Below are positions 14,801 to 26,116 of a stretch of DNA of 64,000 nt, in pieces. The notes under the pieces were generated by a model. It had not been told where the DNA came from, did no database searches, and was given only the letters and a program-made list of their open reading frames with translations. Origin of the DNA: Rugalucina vietnamica. Taxonomy: Eukaryota; Mollusca; Bivalvia; Lucinida; Lucinidae. The position numbers were made by a program, and so were the translations under genes. The stretch lies in assembly GCA_964017185.1 (NCBI GenBank), contig OZ024882.1:38847988-38911987 (forward strand). The letters run 5' to 3'. Positions within the stretch are counted from its first letter, which is position 1; each line of letters opens with the position of its first letter.

Positions 14801-17800
14801 GCAAGTCTCATCAGGATTGAAAGAGGATTAGATGGGTAGCCAGGGCCCAAATGTCATGGGGGGTGTCAAAAAATTCCATTTTCGATAGTTTTCGGTCTCC
14901 TGCTCCCAAACTAGCTCTTGTGCCAGAAAGCCGCTAGTACAACGACATAGATGTATAGTATATACAAGTATGTGGCAAGTCTCATCAGGATTGAAAGAGG
15001 ATGAGATGGGTAGCCAGGGCCCCCAATGTCATGGGGGTGTCAAAAAATTCCATTTTCGATAGTTTTCGGTCTCCTGCTCCCAAACTAGCTCTTGTGCCAG
15101 GAAGCCGCTAGTACTACGACATAGATGTATAGTATATACTAATATGTGGCAAGTCTCATCAGGATTGAAAGAGGATGAGATGGGTAGCCAGGGCCCCCAA
15201 TGTCATGAAGGTGTCAAAAAATTCCATTTTCGATAGTTTTCGGTCTCCTGCTCCCAAACTAGCTCTTGTGCCAGGAAGCCGCTAGCACTACGACATAGAT
15301 GTATAGTATATACAAGTATGTGGCAAGTCTCATCAGGATTGAAAGAGGATGAGATGGGTAGCCAGGGCCCCCAATGTCATGGGGGGTGTCAAAAAATTCC
15401 ATTTTCGATAGTTTTCCGTCTCCTGCTCCCAAACTAGCTCTTGTGCCAGGAAGCCGCTAGTACTACGACATAGATGTATAGTATATACAAGTATGTGGCA
15501 AGTCTCATCAGGATTGAAAGAGGATGAGATGGGTAGCCAGGGCCCCCAATGTCATGGGGGTGTCAAAAATTCCATTTTCGATAGTTTTCGGTCTCCTGCT
15601 CCCAAACTAGCTCTTGTGCCAGGAAGCAGCTAGTACTACGACATAGATGTATAGTATATACAAGTATGTGGCAAGTCTCATCAGGATTGAAAGAGGATGA
15701 GATGGGTAGCCAGGGCCCCCAATGTCATGGGAGTGTCAAAAATTCCATTTTCGAGAGTTTTCGGTTTCCTGCTCCCAAACTAGCTCTTGTGCCAGGAAGC
15801 CGCTAGTACTAAGACATAGATGTATAGTATATACAAGTATGTGGCAAGTCTCATCAGGATTGAAAGAGGATGAGATGGGTAGCCAGGGCCCCAAATGTCA
15901 TGGGGGGTGTCAAAAAATTCCATTTTCGATAGTTTTCGGTCTCCTGCTCCCAAACTAGCTCTTGTGCCAGGAAGCCGCTAGTACTACGACATAGATGTAT
16001 AGTATATACAAGTATGTGGCAAGTCTCATCAGGATTGAAAGAGGATGAGATGGGTAGCCAGGGCCCCCAATGTCATGGGGGTGTCAAAAAATTCCATTTT
16101 CGATAGTTTTCGGTCTCCTGCTCCCAAACTAGCTCTTGTGCCAGGAAGCCGCTAGTACTACGACATAGATGTATAGTATATACAAGTATGTGGCAAGTCT
16201 CATCAGGATTGAAAGAGGATGAGATGGGTAGCCAGGGCCCCAAATGTCATGGGGGTGTCAAAAAATTCCATTTTCGATAGTTTTCGGTCTCCTGCTCCCA
16301 AACTAGCTCTTGTGCCAGGAAGCCGCTAGTACTACGACATAGATGTATAGTATATACAAGTATGTGGCAAGTCTCATCAGGATTGAAAGAGGATCAGATG
16401 GGTAGCCAGGGCCCCCAATGTCATGGGGGGTGTCAAAAATTCCATTTTCGATAGTTTTCGGTCTCCTGCTCCCAAACTAGCTCTTGTGCCAGGAAGCCGC
16501 TAGTACTACGACATAGATGTATAGTATATACAAGTATGTGGCAAGTCTCATCAGGATTGAAAGAGGATGAGATGGGTAGCCAGGGCCCCCAATGTCATGG
16601 GGGGTGTCAAAAAATTCCATTTTCGATAGTTTTCGGTCTCCTGCTCCCAAACTAGCTCTTGTGCCAGGAAGCAGCTAGTACTACGACATAGATGTATAGA
16701 ATATACAAGTATGTGGCAAGTCTCATCAGGATTGAAAGAGGATGAGATGGGTAGCCAGGGCCCCAAATGTCATGGGGGTGTCAAAAAATTCCATTTTCGA
16801 TAGTTTTCGGTCTCCTGCTCCCAAACTAGCTCTTGTGCCAGGAAGCCGCTAGTACTACGACATAGATGTATAGTATATACAAGTATGTGGCAAGTCTCAT
16901 CAGGATTGAAAGAGGATGAGATGGGAAGCCAGGGCCCCCAATGTCATGGGGGTGTCAAAAAATTCCATTTTCGATAGTTTTCGGTCTCCTGCTCCCAAAC
17001 TAGCTATTGTGCCAGGAAGCCGCTAGTACTACGACATAGATGTATAGTATATACAAGTATGCGGCAAGTCTCATCAGGATTGAAAGAGGATGAGATGGGT
17101 AGCCAGGGCCCCCAATGTCATGGGGGTGTCAAAAAATTCCATTTTCGATAGTTTTCGGTCTCCTGCTCCCAAACTAGCTCTTGTGCCAGGAAGCCGCTAG
17201 TACTACGACATAGATGTATAGTATATACAAGTATGTGGCAAGTCTCATCAGGATTGAAAGAGGATGAGATGGGTAGCCAGGGCCCCAAATGTCATGGGGG
17301 TGTCAAAAAATTCCATTTTCGATAGTTTTCGGTCTCCTGCTCCCAAACTAGCTCTTGTGCCAGGAAGCCGCTAGTACTAAGACATAGATGTATAGTATAT
17401 ACAAGTATGTGGCAAGTCTCATCAGGATTGAAAGAGGATGAGATGGGTAGCCAGGGCCCCAAATGTCATGGGGGTGTCAAAAAATTCCATTTTCGATAGT
17501 TTTCGGTCTCCTGCTCCCAAACTAGCTCTTGTGCCAGGAAGCCGCTAGTACTACGACATAGATGTATAGTATATACAAGTATGTGGCAAGTCTCATCAGG
17601 ATTGAAAGAGGATCAGATGGGTAGCCAGGGCCCCCAATGTCATGGGGGGTGTCAAAAATTCCATTTTCGATAGTTTTCCGTCTCCTGCTCCCAAACTAGC
17701 TCTTGTGCCAGGAAGCCGCTAGTACTACGACATAGATGTATAGTATATACAAGTATGTGGCAAGTCTCATCAGGATTGAAAGAGGATGAGATGGGTAGCC

Positions 17801-18515
17801 AGGGCCCCCAATGTCATGGGGGGTGTCAAAAAATTCCATTTTCGATAGTTTTCGGTCTCCTGCTCCCAAACTAGCTCTTGTGCCAGGAAGCAGCTAGTAC
17901 TACGACATAGATGTATAGTATATACAAGTATGTGGCAAGTCTCATCAGGATTGAAAGAGGATGAGATGGGTAGCCAGGGCCCCCAATGTCACGGGAGTGT
18001 CAAAAATTCCATTTTCGATAGTTTTCGGTCTCCTGCTCCCAAACTAGCTCTTGTGCCAGGAAGCCGCTAGTACTACGACATAGATGTATAGTATATACAA
18101 GTATGTGGCAAGTCTCATCAGGATTGAAAGAGGATGAGATGGGTAGCCAGGGCCCCCAATGTCATGGGGGGTGTCAAAAAATCCATTTTCGATAGTTGTC
18201 GGTCTCCTGCTCCCAAACTAGCTCTTGTGCCAGGAAACAGCTAGTACTACGACATAGATGTATAGAATATACAAGTATGTGGCAAGTCTCATCAGGATTG
18301 AAAGAGGATGAGATGGGTAGCCAGGGCCCCAAATGTCATGGGGGTGTCAAAAAATTCCATTTTCGATAGTTTTCGGTCTCCTGCTCCCAAACTAGCTCTT
18401 GTGCCAGGAAGCCGCTAGTACTACGACATAGATGTATAGTATATACAAGTATGTGGCAAGTCTCATCAGGATTGAAAGAGGATGAGATGGGTAGCCAGGG
18501 CCCCAAATGTCATGG
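5881..18515 (+). repeat. 174 bp satellite array, plus orientation, about 72 monomers
   Basis: Highly homogeneous head-to-tail monomers of 174 bp. A diagnostic variant (CATGGGAGTGTCAAAAATTC with CGAGAG in place of CGATAG) starts at 6,843, 7,887, 8,932, 10,498, 12,238, 13,281 and 15,722. These spacings are about 6, 6, 9, 10, 6 and 14 monomers, so a six-monomer unit of about 1,044 bp was amplified and later rearranged. Each monomer has an imperfect GGGCCCCCAATGTCATGGGG hairpin-like segment and a TATA-like segment. Local irregularities include an AAAAAAG expansion near 14,640. The 58-codon length keeps frames open for one to two monomers only; single-base changes in the G run break them. Confidence 0.95.
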
Positions 18516-21500
18516 GGAGCAGGAGACGGAAAACTATCGAAAATGGAATTTTTGACACCCCCATGACATTGGGGGCCCTGGCTACCCATCTGATCCTCTT
18601 TCAATCCTGATGAGACTTGCCACATACTTGTATATACTATACATCTATGTCGTAGTACTAGCGGCTTCCTGGCACAAGAGCTAGTTTGGGAGCAGGAGAC
18701 CGAAAACTATCGAAAATGGAATTTTTGACACCCCCATGACATTGGGGGCCCTGGCTACCCATCTCATCCTCTTTCAATCCTGATGAGACTTGCCACATTC
18801 TTGTATATACTATACATCTATGTCGTAGTACTAGCGGCTTCCTGGCACAAGAGCTAGTTTGGGAGCAGGAGACCGAAAACTATCGAAAATGGAATTTTTT
18901 GACACCCCCATGACATTGGGGGCCCTGGCTACCCATCTCATCCTCTTTCAATCCTGATGAGACTTGCCACATACTTGTATATACTATACATCTATGTCGT
19001 AGTACTAGCGGCTTCCTGGCACAAGAGCTAGTTTGGGAGCAGGAGACCGAAAACTATCGAAAATGGAATTTTTTGACACCCCCATGACATTTGGGGCCCT
19101 GGCTACCCATCTCATCCTCTTTCAATCCTAATGAGACTTGCCACATACTTGTATATACTATACATCTATGTCGTAGTACTAGTGGCTTCCTGGCACAAGA
19201 GCTAGTTTGGGAGCAGGAGACCGAAAACTATCGAAAATGGAATTTTTTGACACCCCCATGACATTGGGGGCCCTGGCTACCCATCTCATCCTCTTTCAAT
19301 CCTGATGAGACTTGCCACATACTTGTATATACTATACATCTATGTCGTAGTACTAGCGGCTTCCTGGCACAAGAGCTAGTTTGGGAGCAGGAGACCGAAA
19401 ACTATCGAAAATGGAATTTTTGACACCCCCATGACATTTGGGGCCCTGGCTACCCATCTCATCCTCTTTCAATCCTGATGAGACTTGCCACATACTTGTA
19501 TATACTATACATCTATGTCGTAGTACTAGCGGCTTCCTGGCACAAGAGCTAGTTTGGGAGCAGGAAACCGAAAACTCTCGAAAATGGAATTTTTGACACC
19601 CCCCATGACATTGGGGGCCCTGGCTACCCATCTCATCCTCTTTCAATCCTGATGAGACTTGCCACATACTTGTATATACTATACATCTATGTCGTAGTAC
19701 TAGCTGTTTCCTGGCACAAGAGCTAGTTTGGGACCAGGAGACCGACAACTATCGAAAATGGAATTTTTTGACACCCCCATGACATTGGGGGCCCTGGCTA
19801 CCCATCTCATCCTCTTTCAATCCTGATGAGACTTGCCACATACTTGTATATACTATACATCTATGTCGTAGTACTAGCGGCTTCCTGGCACAAGAGCTAG
19901 TTTGGGAGCAGGAAACCGAAAACTCTCGAAAATGGAATTTTTGACACCCCCCATGACATTGGGGGCCCTGGCTAGTTTGGGAGCAGGAAACCGAAAACTA
20001 TCGAAAATGGAATTTTTTGACACCCCCATGACATTGATGGCCCTGGCTACCCATCTCATCCTCTTTCAATCCTGATGAGACTTGCCACATACTTGTATAT
20101 ACTATACATCTATGTCGTAGTACTAGCGGCTTCCTGGCACAAGAGCTAGTTTGGGAGCAGGAGACCGAAAACTATCGAAAATGGAATTTTTTGACACCCC
20201 CATGACATTGGGGGCCCTGGCTACCCATCTCATCCTCTTTCAATCCTGATGAGACTTGCCACATACTTGTATATACTATACATCTATGTCGTAGTACTAG
20301 CGGCTTCCTGGCACAAGAGCTAGTTTGGGAGCAGGAGACCGAAAACTATCGAAAATGGAATTTTTTGACACCCCCATGACATTTGGGGCCCTGGCTACCA
20401 ATCTCATCCTCTTTCAATCCTGATGAGACTTGCCACATACTTGTATATACTATACATCTATGTCGTAGTACTAGCGGCTTCCTGGCACAAGAGCTAGTTT
20501 GGGAGCAGGAAACCGAAAACTCTCGAAAATGGAATTTTTGACACCCCCCATGACATTGGGGGCCCTGGCTACCCATCTCATCCTCTTTCAATTCTGATGA
20601 GACTTGCCACATACTTGTATATACTATACATCTATGTCGTAGTACTAGCGGCTTCCTGGCACAAGAGCTAGTTTGGGAGCAGGAGACGGAAAACTATCGA
20701 AAATGGAATTTTTTGACACCCCCATGACATTGGGGGCCCTGGCTACCCATCTCATCCTCTTTCAATCCTGATGAGACTTGCCACATACTTGTATATACTA
20801 TACATCTATGGCGTAGTACTAGCTGTTTCCTGGCACAAGAGCTAGTTTGGGACCAGGAGACCGACAACTATCGAAAATGGAATTTTTTGACACCCCCATG
20901 ACATTGGGGGCCCTGGCTACCCATCTCATCCTCTTTCAATCCTGATGAGACTTGCGACGTACTTGTATATACTATACATCTATGTCGTAGTACTAGCGGC
21001 TTCCTGGCACAAGAGCTAGTTTGGGAGCAGGAGACCGAAAACTATCGAAAATGGAATTTTTTGACACCCCCATGACATTGGGGGCCCTGGCTACCCATCT
21101 CATCCTCTTTCAATCCTGATGAGACTTGCCACATACTTGTATATACTATACATCTATGTCGTAGTACTAGCGGCTTCCTGGCACAAGAGCTAGTTTGGGA
21201 GCAGGAGACCGAAAACTATCGAAAATGGAATTTTTTGACACCCCCATGACATTGGGGGCCCTGGCTACCCATCTCATCCTCTTTCAATCCTGATGAGACT
21301 TGTCACATACTTGTATATACTATACATCTATGTCGTAGTACTAGCGGCTTCCTGGCACAAGAGCTAGTTTGGGAGCAGGAGACCGAAAACTATCGAAAAT
21401 GGAATTTTTTGACACCCCCATGACATTTGGGGCCCTGGCTACCCATCTCATCCTCTTTCAATCCTGATGAGACTTGCCACATACTTGTATATACTATACA

Positions 21501-21860
21501 TCTATGTCGTAGTACTAGCGGCTTCCTGGCACAAGAGCTAGTTTGGGAGCAGGAAACCGAAAACTCTCGAAAATGGAATTTTTTGACACTCCCCATGATA
21601 TTGGGGGCCCTGGCTACCCATCTCATCCTCTTTCAATCCTGATGAGACTTGCCACATACTTTTATATGACATATACATTTATCACAGTACTAGCGGCTTC
21701 CTGGCACAATGGCTAGTTTCGGAGCAGTAGACCTAGAAGTGTCGAAAATAGCCAATTCTGTACAGGAAAATATGACCCTAGAGCCGTTGGGGGGCCTGGC
21801 TACCCTCCTCATCCTCTTTCAATCCTAATGAGACTTGCCACATACATTCATATATCATCA
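18516..21860 (-). repeat. 174 bp satellite array, minus orientation, right arm
   Basis: About 19 monomers in the opposite orientation to the block before it. The switch happens at CATGGGG/AGCAGGAGAC, within monomers and not at a symmetric point, with 3-4 G of shared sequence at the joint. One monomer is internally deleted near 19,974 (CCTGGCTAGTTTGGGAGC). From 21,706 to 21,860 the sequence repeats the first 155 bases of the window almost exactly, including the unusual CACAATGGCTAG variant, which ties this arm to the left array. The array breaks off at TTCATATATCAT. Confidence 0.93.
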
Positions 21861-22058
21861 TTTAAAGAACCATAGACACAAACCATAATGTTCGGATGGT
21901 TTGGTTTGCCTTATTCTAAAAATCGTGGATGGCCTGCACGTTTCTATGGGGACACGCTCAAAAAATGTCTTACAAAATTTTATTGCTTTAAATAGAAAAT
22001 CAATAATCTATAAGATTTTAAACTCAAAAACAAACAAAAATCTTGTACAACACGTTCA
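21861..22058. other. Non-satellite insert of about 200 bp in the right arm
   Basis: This stretch, from CATTTAAAGAACCATAG to about CTTGTACAACACGTT, has no resemblance to the monomers. It separates the homogeneous array from the diverged monomers. The left arm has no counterpart, so it is either an insertion or a remnant of the original element core. No coding potential or known family recognised. Confidence 0.6.
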
Positions 22059-22760
22059 CAGTATAAGCCGAATGCTGGCAAAAGAGCTGGCTTGGGGGCT
22101 GAAGTTAGTGAAATTTTGAAATCATTATTTGGATACCCCTCTGATATTTGGCACCCTGCCTACCCTTCTCATCCTCTTTCAATCATAATAAGACTTGCCT
22201 CGTTCCTTCATACAACATCTACCTATATGGTGGTATAAGCGGTTTAGTGGCACAAGAGCTGGTTTGGGGTCTAGAGATCGAGAAATGTTGAAAACAGCAT
22301 TATGGACACCCCTCTGATATTTGGCGCCCTGTCTATCCATCTCATCCTCTTTCAATCCTGATGAGACTTGCAACAAAACTTCATAGAACATATACCTATA
22401 TTCAAGCATAAGCGGCTTGCTGGCACAAGAGCTGGTTTGGGAGCAGGAGACCGAGGAATATCAAAAACCGCATTTTAGACACCCCCCTCCGACTTTTGGT
22501 GACCTGATTACCCTTCGGATCCTCTTTCAATCCTGATGAAATTTGCCACAAACCTCTATAGAACATTTATCTATATCGCAGTATAAGCGGCTTGCAGGCA
22601 CAAGAGCTGGTTTCGGAACAGAATCTCGAAAAATATTGAAAGAAACATTTTGACCCCCCCCCCCCTCTGACTTTTGTCGCCCAGACTACTGAGGCTTACC
22701 ACAAACCTTCATACAACATGTATCTATATTGCAGTATAAGCTGCTTGCCTAAATAAGAGC
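22059..22760 (-). repeat. Diverged satellite monomers at the inner edge of the right terminus
   Basis: About four monomers in minus orientation, mirror image of those at 5,341-5,880. Shared features include CTGATGAGACTTG, a CACCCCCCTCCGACTTTTGG segment and a run of about 13-14 C near 22,655 that pairs with the G run at 5,450. This arm keeps at least one more diverged monomer than the left arm, with ATATTTGGCGCCCTG blocks. Confidence 0.85.
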
Positions 22761-22897
22761 TAGTACGGGAGCAGGATTTGTTTTGACATGAACCACTTTT
22801 ACTGGGCAGGTCCAGATGAAATTTTCATCCAACTTTTTTTTTCTTCTGCTAGATGAAATTTTCACCGGATGAAATTTTCATCCAACTTGACACCGGT
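22761..22897 (-). repeat. Right terminal inverted repeat of the giant element
   Basis: Reverse complement of 5,219-5,340: GAACCACTTTTACTGGGCAG, then GATGAAATTTTCATCCAAC units around a T run, ending CTTGACACCGGT. Only scattered substitutions separate it from the left copy. Confidence 0.85.
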
Positions 22898-22984
22898 GAA
22901 AACCAATGTATATCAAAACTTGATAAAATTAGTATTTTCATTGATATGAAATTTCACTGATATCAAATCTCACTGATGTCAAAA

Positions 22985-23530
22985 TATCAGCCTATATCTT
23001 CACTGTAGATTTTGGATTACTTCTGAAGTTTCCATATTACTTGACGTCATTAAATGTGTCTCACTTCAGAAATTCAAACGCCTATAACTCCGTTATTTAT
23101 GAACGAAAAACATAAAGTGTAAGTTTTCATTTTCTCAGAACGTAAGGAACAATGTGGTACCAAAATTATTAATTTTGTGTTTTCAAAAATTTTTGGTTTT
23201 TGTCTTTTCACTGCCTGCCTTGTGAATTGGAAAATGCCCGTGTATTGTATAAAATAAAAAGAAAATTTGCCTTTTTTTCGGTGAATACCAAATATATTTC
23301 ATCTCTTCAGTTGAAAACATAAAAATTATCACTCGTGCTGCGCACTCGTGAAAATTCTGATGTTTTCAACTCTCTCGATGAAATGTATTTGGTATTCACC
23401 TCAAAAAGCAAATATCCTCTATATGCCGTTCATAAACAACTTTAGTGAAGCACATTAAATGACATCAAGTAAATGATAACATCAGAATCCAAATTATACA
23501 GTGAAAATATTGGTTGATATCAACCATAGT
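22985..23530. mobile_element. Palindromic non-autonomous element (about 0.55 kb)
   Basis: Two arms pair with each other. The outer parts are TCTTCACTGTAGATTTTGG on the left and CCAAATTATACAGTGAA on the right. The next segments are TACTTGACGTCATTAAATG on the left and CATTAAATGACATCAAGTA on the right. The inner hairpin is near perfect: GGTGAATACCAAATATATTT (about 23,280) against AAATGTATTTGGTATTCACC (about 23,381), with GTTGAAAACAT paired inside. The loop is near CACTCGTGCTGCGCACTCGTG. It lies between the giant element and the first exon. No protein is encoded and the superfamily was not identified. ATCA-rich sequence on both sides may belong to longer, more decayed arms. Confidence 0.7.
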
Positions 23531-23848
23531 AAACATATCAAAATCATTTCATCGGCGAAAATATTGCTCACTGTTTAGAATAAAATAAACGCAAGTTGAT
23601 ACCGCGTGACATGTTATGCAAAAATAATATTCATCAGTTATTTCGATGATTCTTGTAAGATTTTATTTTCGACCATGTATATTAATATGTGAATATCTAA
23701 TTAAGCAAATAAGCCCAAACTGACCTATATTGAAAATTAATCAAAGTAGGACTGACTATATGTCAGCTATTTGATAAGACTTTTATAGATTTTTATAATT
23801 AATTTGACATTGTTTGACAGTCCGGAAATTCTTTATTACTCAACATCT

Positions 23849-23862
23849 TATACTTATAATAG
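23849..23862 (+). promoter_or_regulatory. Possible TATA element upstream of the signal-peptide exon
   Basis: TATACTTATAATAG lies about 60-70 bases before the ATG at 23,920. This would put transcription start near 23,880 with a short 5' leader. Only the position supports it; AT-rich DNA makes chance matches common. Confidence 0.25.
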
Positions 23863-23919
23863 CATTTCAAAGCGCAAGCCTCCATATCTGGTTTGATTGT
23901 CACGGTGGAAGATACCATA

Positions 23920-23974
23920 ATGAAAGTCACTCTGCTACTTTCGTTATGCATTCGCTTTGCTTGTTTATCTGAAG
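23920..23974 (+). CDS. Exon 1 (signal peptide) of a predicted secreted Gly/Tyr/Asn-rich protein
   Basis: ATG at 23,920 opens 18 codons, MKVTLLLSLCIRFACLSE. This is a short classical signal peptide with a lysine at position 2, a hydrophobic stretch at about 4-15 and a small/polar cleavage zone. The exon ends GAAG at 23,974 and is followed by a good donor, GTAACT, which splits the next codon after its first base (phase 1). The exon at 54,897 begins with GT after TTTTCCAG in a frame that needs exactly two bases, so joining gives a glycine and keeps the frame. The joined protein would be 250 residues. A first exon coding only the secretion signal, followed by a phase 1 intron, is common in invertebrate extracellular matrix genes. 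The weakness is distance: about 30.9 kb, and undetected middle exons or an unrelated partner are possible. Confidence 0.5.
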
Positions 23975-25733
23975 GTAACTAATTTTGTTTTGTTTCGTTT
24001 TTATCATCAAATTCTACTACAAAATATCGTCCTCGTTCAAATTAGTATCATTGCCGTGTTTGTTTTACTTAGCGCACATTCTCCAATAATTAAATAGTCA
24101 TAGGAATAGTCGTGTAGGCGACCATTAAAACTAATTTAACTGCATAATCTGCTTTCATAGCTTTAAACAAAATAGAAAATATTCTATCATCGAGGAATGT
24201 AAATGCAATCAATTGTTAGGCGAAGTTTATCTATTTTGCTCATAAAAAGCGCAATGCTTAACCATTGGAATATTCTTACATATTTGCAACTCTTTTCTTT
24301 AATTGCATTTTTTAAATACTACATTGAAACTTTATGCTCTGTATATGTTTGCTCTTCTGTAAATCTTATATTTTCATTTGTTTATTTGTTGTATCTATTG
24401 TATCTGTATGCAATATTATGGCTAAACGCATTGTATAATGTTTTATGTTAAATTCTTTGTATTGTATTGTGTTTACCAGGCAACTCAAATTTAAAACTAT
24501 GCGCTCATTTAACTAGAAAGTTATATTTTGTAACCTTACATTTTTCAAAAGTTATGGTTCGCTAATTAGAACGAGTATAGTATTATTATTATTTTATTTA
24601 TTAAAAATCGAAATCCATAATATATAAATAGACAGTTCGTAATAATTATGATTAGTTTGTTTGCTAGGCATTGTTTATATGTGTTTCTTTCTATCCATGA
24701 TGAATGACCTCGGTCGGCTTCCGGCATTCCATTTATTACGTATTAGTTCACCTAAGCCACCAGGCACACCCGTTCCGGTTGTTACTCGTCCTCTGTCTAT
24801 TGACAATCAATTCTATTTTCTAGGCGGAATTGCGTACAGTATGCTTTGGCAAGAAACGATTACGTCATTGCTATTTCGTCTATAAGAACCATTCCGTCCA
24901 GGTATAATACGTTATATAGCCTTTTTAAAATCAGTATTTGATTTCGGCAAGTGCGCAGTGACCTATGCGCAGTGAAACGGGATGACTCCGACTGTAGAAG
25001 AATTTGTGGTCGGAGAGGCTGTTTAGCGTAAATTTGAAAAGTATTCTGTCAAAAAATATGTATTTTCTTTTTGTTATTTCATTTAAATTAGATCTGCGTG
25101 AGCTATTTTTCATCGCATGTTCGTGTTTTTCCTCCATTTTAATACTAACTGGATTAAATGTTTTTGCTGTTAGGGGTGTGTGAAGAACAACCAATCAAAA
25201 TTCAGCATTTTCCTCATTCAGAAAGTCATCCTTGTTTCGGCAGAAATCTGGGTTTGAACCATTGTCTTAGAAACTGAAGGGCGAAACCTCTGGTGAGGCT
25301 ATTCTGAATTCGATCTGCGTTTAATCGAACTTAAGACAATATGGTTTCTGACCGAAGTCGCTCAGTGTTTGACACTTCCGCTTTAGGCAAATTGTCAAGA
25401 CACGGGTCGTGTTACTGATATTTTTTTGCTGAAAATTGTCGTTTTAAACTAAAAGGAAAATGACATAATAACAAAAGGCTGTTAATGAAGATGTAGTTTC
25501 GGTTCCAGGTATGCGGAATTTCCGAAAGATATTTTAGTCTTGAATTTACACTCCAACAATGTAACAAGTTTAAGCTTTTCGAAAAATAAAACTTCCTCTG
25601 TCTCTGTACTGTAACTGGTTTTCACTGTGTGACCAGTTCACTTCACAACCAAGTGATTTTACTATAGATGGAATTGGTATTGTCCATTTGATGTTTTTAT
25701 CAGTAAACATTCTGTAATTCTTGACCTTTTAAA
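23975..25733 (+). other. Start of the presumed first intron; no clear gene
   Basis: Mostly AT-rich sequence with short chance frames. A GC-richer island at about 24,690-24,905 is open in more than one frame and sits between TTTTCTAG (24,822) and CAG/GTATAA (24,900). It is a weak candidate for an alternative or decayed exon. Its frame does not fit the phase of the signal-peptide exon without a stop, so I did not include it in the model. Nothing else recognised. Confidence 0.4.
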
Positions 25734-26070
25734 GCGAGGTAGCCGAGTGGTTAGCACACTGGCTTCTTGTGCTAGAGGTCCCGGGTTCGATCCCGCTGGG
25801 GGCGAGGAAAAGTTGTTGGTCCGAACATGCTTCCCTTCATGTCATTTGCAGGAATGACATGAAACAGTGCGCCGTCTTTCGGATCGGGACATTAACTGGA
25901 GGCCCCCTGTGCAGTGTGCAGGGACAGTCATCCCCTGTGCAGGTTAAAGGTCCCTACACAGGTTCTATCCTCATGCATGAAGGCTCATCCTGCCAGCACA
26001 TGGGAGTGTACAATGTACACCTCCCAAGAATAATCAAAATTGATTGATGGGAGAAACAAGAAAAAAAAAC
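25734..26070 (+). mobile_element. tRNA-derived SINE with conserved-type central domain
   Basis: The head, 25,734-25,808, has an RNA polymerase III A box (TAGCCGAGTGGTTAG) and B box (GGTTCGATCC). It also has an anticodon-like arm CTGGC-TTCTTGT-GCTAG whose loop would give CTT, as in lysine tRNA. The 5' and 3' acceptor strands do not pair, so it is not a working tRNA. The body follows with TCTTTCGGATCGGGACATTA and AACTGGAGGCCCCCTGTGC, and the tail ends in an A-rich run near 26,055. Bivalve SINEs with a shared Meta-type core (such as the RUDI group) have this plan; assignment to that group is a guess. Confidence 0.7.
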
Positions 26071-26116
26071 AGACCTGGTTTACTTTATATAGGCAAAACG
26101 GGCTGTGCCTTGTAAA

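Larger units (their letters stand above)
5219..22897. mobile_element. Giant Foldback-like inverted-repeat element with satellite arms
   Basis: The two ends are reverse complements. The left end starts at ACCGGCGTCAAGTTGG (5,219) and the right end closes with CCAACTTGACACCGGT (22,897). Moving inwards, both arms show the same order: palindromic terminal block, diverged monomers, then homogenised 174 bp monomers, and the strand switches near 18,515. The left arm is about 13.3 kb and the right about 4.4 kb, so they differ mainly in monomer number. Foldback elements of flies and TU elements of sea urchins are known to have long terminal inverted repeats made of tandem subunits. This has the same architecture at a larger scale. 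I see no transposase gene and no clear target-site duplication (left flank ends CATGACATTG, right flank begins GAAAACCAATG). An ordinary satellite with inversions, or an assembly artefact at the junction, remains possible. Confidence 0.6.

Noticed and set aside
150-21650. Many 60-170 codon frames with a repeated 58-residue pattern (GLKEDEMGSQGPQCHGG...)
   Set aside because: The monomer is 174 bases, so one frame stays open across units. Frames exist on both strands, are broken by single-base changes in G runs, and no start or splice context is conserved. They are satellite by-products and not a repeat-protein gene.
1-22897. CRISPR array
   Set aside because: Monomers are directly adjacent with no unique spacers, and the DNA is clearly eukaryotic.
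25734-25808. Functional lysine tRNA (CTT)
   Set aside because: A and B boxes and an anticodon arm are present, but the acceptor stem does not pair and SINE body sequence follows directly.
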